This document shows, one piece after another, positions 61,625 to 64,000 of a stretch of DNA of 64,000 bases (its first letter is position 1; the number at the start of each line of letters is the position of its first letter). The position numbers and the translations under genes are program-made. The notes under the pieces were generated by a model that saw only the letters and a program-made list of their open reading frames with translations, did not search any database and was not told the origin of the DNA. Source of the DNA: DATAVB01 sp036267955 (GTDB lineage: Bacteria > Actinomycetota > Actinomycetes > Mycobacteriales > QHCD01). The DNA is taken from assembly GCA_036267955.1 (NCBI GenBank), contig DATAVB010000124.1:1-64000 (forward strand), given 5' to 3'.

Positions 61625-62093
61625 GCCGGTCGCTGAGGAGGTTGCTGAGGACGTCGAGGAACGGCCGCTGACCCTTGACCAACCGGTCCCGGGCCTGTTC
61701 CAGCTCGCACCACTCGACCCGGTCGAGCTCGGCAAATGCCTGCAACCGGCCGGATCCCCGGGGCCACTCCAGGTCGAACGTGCCGGGCACCACGGCGGCT
61801 GGGTCGAGATCGCTCTCCAGCGCCCAGATCGTCACCACCTTGCCGCCGGACTGCCGGAGCTCGCCGAGCGAGATCAGGTCGCCGGCCGGCACCGGCAGCC
61901 CCAGCTCCTCGGTGAATTCCCGGCGGGCCGCGGCCTCGGGCGTCTCGTCCTCGCCGTACTCGCCCTTGGGCACCGACCAGCCGCCGGCGTCCTTGCGGGC
62001 CCAGAACGGGCCACCCATGTGCCCGATGAGCACCTCGAGTGCCGGATTCACCCGGCGGAACAACAGAATTCCCGCGCTGCGTTTCGCTGCCAC
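61602..62093 (-). CDS. Nudix hydrolase
   Basis: This 163-residue protein has a full Nudix box (GEYGEDETPEAAARREFTEELG, fitting G-x5-E-x7-REUxEExGU) after WSVPK. It probably hydrolyses a nucleoside diphosphate derivative. The start is a GTG at 62093. The N-terminal SAGILLFRRVNPALEVLIGH with FWARKDAGGW resembles the Nudix group often annotated near repair functions. Substrate unknown. Confidence 0.9.
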   Translation of the reverse strand: MAAKRSAGILLFRRVNPALEVLIGHMGGPFWARKDAGGWSVPKGEYGEDETPEAAARREFTEELGLPVPAGDLISLGELRQSGGKVVTIWALESDLDPAAVVPGTFDLEWPRGSGRLQAFAELDRVEWCELEQARDRLVKGQRPFLDVLSNLLSDRLSDGRPG

Positions 62094-62127
62094 GCCGGTC
62101 AGTCTGCCGGAATCCCGGAGATCACTG

Positions 62128-62598
62128 TCACGGCATCTCGATCGTCTCGGCCCGCGCGATCTCGGCGAGGGCACTGTCGAGATAGCCCTGTAGCGGGCGG
62201 CCGGCGACGGCGCGAAGGTCGGCGATGAGCAAGGTGGCGTGCTGGGCGACCGCCAACGGCGGCGCGCCGGCTGCCTCCGGGTCCTGCATCCCGAGCGCGC
62301 CGGTGAGCACCACGACCAGGACATTCGGGTCGACGGCCGGAAACCACGGCGCCGCGGACCGGCTGCAACGCTCCAGCAGGTCGCGGATGTCGTCGGTCGA
62401 GAGCCCGTCGGGATGCCGTTCTTCCAGAAGCATCCGGACCAGGTCGCCGAGCACGATTCGCACCTGTGACTGGTCGAGCAGGGCCAATGTCCCGGCCGCC
62501 TCGGCGAAGGACGCCGGCTCGGCCGCGCTCGCGCATCGTTCCGCCTCCGTGATGGCAGCGGCGATCGCCCTGGCGGCTGGGGGCAACTGCGGACTCAT
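62128..62598 (-). CDS. Hypothetical helical protein
   Basis: The ATG at 62598 has AAAGGA upstream. The 156-residue product is rich in Ala and Leu and mostly helical (ARAIAAAITEAERCASAAEP; VRIVLGDLVRMLLEERHPDG; NVLVVVLTGALGM). I recognise no defined family. It lies 34 bp upstream of the Nudix gene in the same direction, so the two may be co-transcribed. Confidence 0.7.
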   Translation of the reverse strand: MSPQLPPAARAIAAAITEAERCASAAEPASFAEAAGTLALLDQSQVRIVLGDLVRMLLEERHPDGLSTDDIRDLLERCSRSAAPWFPAVDPNVLVVVLTGALGMQDPEAAGAPPLAVAQHATLLIADLRAVAGRPLQGYLDSALAEIARAETIEMP

Positions 62599-62756
62599 CG
62601 CTTCCTTTCGCGGTCCGATCGGCATATCGGCAGGGTGCCTATCGGTAGTGTGTGGTTGTCGGTAGCGCCACGCTACGCCGTGATGCCCGGCGGTCGGCGA
62701 CCCTTATGTGGCACACTTCCCGAACGCGGACGGTGGACGAGCATTGTCGGGGTGTC

Positions 62757-63161
62757 ATGGTTGAGCCACAGAGCAGGCCACAGAATGTGCTCGGCGGGAA
62801 GCTGGGCGTCTGCGGCACGGAGCCGCTGACCGGCTTCTACCGGGACGGCTGCTGCGGCACCGGGCCGGAGGACGTCGGCAGCCACACCGTCTGTGCCGTG
62901 ATGACCTCGGAATTCCTGCAGCAGCAGCGGCTCGCCGGAAACGACCTCCTCACGCCGATCCCGGAGTACGACTTCTCGGGGCTGGGCGTCGGGGACCGCT
63001 GGTGCGTGGTCGCCGCGCGCTGGCTGCAGGCGTACGAAGCCGGCGTGGCGCCACCCGTGGTGCTCGCCGCCACGCACGCCCGCGCGGTCGACATCATCCC
63101 GCTGCACTTATTGCGGCAGTACGCCGTCGACGTACCCGCCGACCCGAGCTCGTTGCTCTGA
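62757..63161 (+). CDS. DUF2237 family protein
   Basis: This 134-residue protein has the family pattern: NVLGGKLGVCGTEPLTGFYR, then DGCCGTGPEDVGSHTVCAVM, FSGLGVGDRWCVVAARW, and PPVVLAATHARAVDIIPLHLL. The conserved Cys pair is present. The family is widespread and uncharacterised. The ATG has GGGG upstream. It is divergent from the hypothetical gene at 62128. Confidence 0.88.
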   Translation: MVEPQSRPQNVLGGKLGVCGTEPLTGFYRDGCCGTGPEDVGSHTVCAVMTSEFLQQQRLAGNDLLTPIPEYDFSGLGVGDRWCVVAARWLQAYEAGVAPPVVLAATHARAVDIIPLHLLRQYAVDVPADPSSLL

Positions 63162-63195
63162 CAGCGCAAGACCCTACTGTGACTGGGATTCTGGA

Positions 63196-63603
63196 ATGAC
63201 CGAGCCGCAGCTCAGCCCGATCGGCGTAGTACGTTCGCCATTGTCCGACCGCGGCTCGGCGCCCAAGCAGGGGCACGAGGGATCGCCGGAGGCGGTGCTC
63301 ATTTTCGACGCCGCGGTGGCCGACGGGCTCGCGGACGTCGGCGTTGGCGACCAGCTGATCGTGCTGACCTGGCTGCACCGGGCTGACCGTTCGGTGTTGC
63401 GGGTGCATCCGCGGGACGACCGGTCGCAGCCGCAACGCGGCGTCTTCAGCACCCGCTCGCCGGATCGGCCCAACCCGATCGGCCTGCACGTCGTGGATGT
63501 GGTCGCGGTCGACGGGCTCGAATTGCGGGTGCGCAACCTGGAGGCGTTCGACGGCACGCCGGTGGTCGATGTGAAGCCGGTGCTCGGCGGCGTGTCGGCC
63601 TGA
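63196..63603 (+). CDS. trmO: tRNA m6t6A37 methyltransferase TrmO
   Basis: This 135-residue protein fits the TsaA/TrmO (UPF0066) family that methylates t6A37 in some tRNAs with SAM. The motifs LSPIGVVRSPLSDRGSAP, QPQRGVFSTRSPDRPNPIGL and AFDGTPVVDVKPVL are all present. Length equals that of the single-domain members. It follows the DUF2237 gene by 34 bp. Confidence 0.9.
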   Translation: MTEPQLSPIGVVRSPLSDRGSAPKQGHEGSPEAVLIFDAAVADGLADVGVGDQLIVLTWLHRADRSVLRVHPRDDRSQPQRGVFSTRSPDRPNPIGLHVVDVVAVDGLELRVRNLEAFDGTPVVDVKPVLGGVSA

Positions 63604-63605
63604 GG

Positions 63606-64000
63606 TCAGACGGTTTCGACGGTCCCCGATCGTCGGGCCCGCTCGGCGGCGAAGACCGCGAGGTGCGTCTCCAGCGACTCCTGCGGGCCTGATCGGATCA
63701 GACTCGGATCGTCGGCCCGCAGCGCCGCGGTGAACGCGTCGACCAGTCCCTGGTCGCCGCCGCCGTGTCCGGCGCCCGCGTCCGAGCCGAGCGACGAGAT
63801 CTCCAGGACCTCCTCGGTGTCGGTGCGAAAGTCCGACACGACGATCTTCTCGCCGTCGCCGTCGATGCAGCCGCGCGTCCCGAAGATCTGGGTGCGGCGG
63901 TGCCCGTGCTGGGAGAAGGCGGTCATCGTGAACGTCGCGGCCACGCCACCGTCGAACTCCAGTGCCACGACCTGGTGGTCCACCACGTCGTTGTCGCAGG
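63606..64000 (-). CDS. Gfo/Idh/MocA-family oxidoreductase, C-terminal part
   Basis: The frame enters from the right edge, so only the last 131 codons are visible. The text HQVVALEFDGGVAATFTMTAF, RRTQIFGTRGCIDGDGEKIV and the final helix (ESLETHLAVFAAERARRSGT) match the C-terminal domain of NAD-dependent sugar dehydrogenases of this family. The nucleotide-binding half lies outside. Its stop is 3 bp from the convergent trmO stop. Confidence 0.8.
   Translation of the reverse strand, partial: CDNDVVDHQVVALEFDGGVAATFTMTAFSQHGHRRTQIFGTRGCIDGDGEKIVVSDFRTDTEEVLEISSLGSDAGAGHGGGDQGLVDAFTAALRADDPSLIRSGPQESLETHLAVFAAERARRSGTVETV

Noticed and set aside
1..64000. tRNA, rRNA, CRISPR array, prophage or integrative element boundaries
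   Set aside because: No cloverleaf with a credible T-loop, no regularly spaced long repeats and no phage or integrase genes were seen by reading.

Overview
The window looks like chromosomal DNA of a high-GC actinomycete. Coding regions are strongly GC3-biased, and GTG and TTG starts are frequent. At least six genes carry a TANNNT hexamer 6-7 nt before the start codon, the sign of leaderless transcripts. Typical actinobacterial families are present: a DUF222/HNH (13E12-type) protein, a furA-katG pair, BTRD1 repeats, DUF2237 and a ScyD/ScyE-like propeller. The genus cannot be told from the sequence. No rRNA, tRNA, CRISPR array or intact insertion sequence was seen.

Layout. 1-9 kb: an IS3/S9-peptidase scar, a narK-glbN nitrate/NO module, a TetR-MFS efflux pair with a clear operator, an AbiEi-Fic fusion preceded by 16-bp direct repeats, and a strip of truncated genes ending in another TetR gene. 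9-16 kb: a carbohydrate locus with an ABC importer (binding protein and two permeases), a divergent GntR-LacI hybrid regulator and a Tat-exported BNR_4 protein resembling polysaccharide lyases. 16-21 kb: an FMN/F420-type oxidase, a large subtilase and a secreted BTRD1 protein. 21-27 kb: a methyltransferase, the HNH protein with a duplicated start region, a 1-kb stretch of palindromes and Shine-Dalgarno-led mini-ORFs, a saccharopine-dehydrogenase-like enzyme, a broken AraC gene and a phosphotransferase.

27-38 kb: the main catabolic island. A DeoR gene with an operator in its promoter is divergent from a long leftward operon: binding protein, two permeases, a relic of a second binding protein, FAD oxidoreductase, amidohydrolase, phytanoyl-CoA dioxygenase-like enzyme and NAD-dependent epimerase. 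Its far end meets an AraC/PhyH divergent pair. A second AraC/PhyH pair lies at 42.7-44.5 kb with a broken third PhyH copy. The binding proteins suggest sugar-like solutes and the enzymes suggest oxidative processing of a small organic compound, but the substrate is unknown.

38-64 kb: mostly housekeeping, stress and resistance genes: two RibD-like reductases, an ECF sigma factor, two MFS pumps, furA-katG (furA has a 9-bp tandem repeat at its 3' end), a response regulator lacking the phospho-acceptor Asp, a STAS protein with an altered phosphorylation motif, an enolase-superfamily enzyme, an LLM flavin enzyme, an NhaA-thioredoxin fusion, dinB with a LexA box over its start codon, a Nudix hydrolase, TrmO and a Gfo/Idh/MocA gene cut by the window edge. 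Recurrent themes are internally deleted genes (at least six) and long perfect intergenic hairpins.
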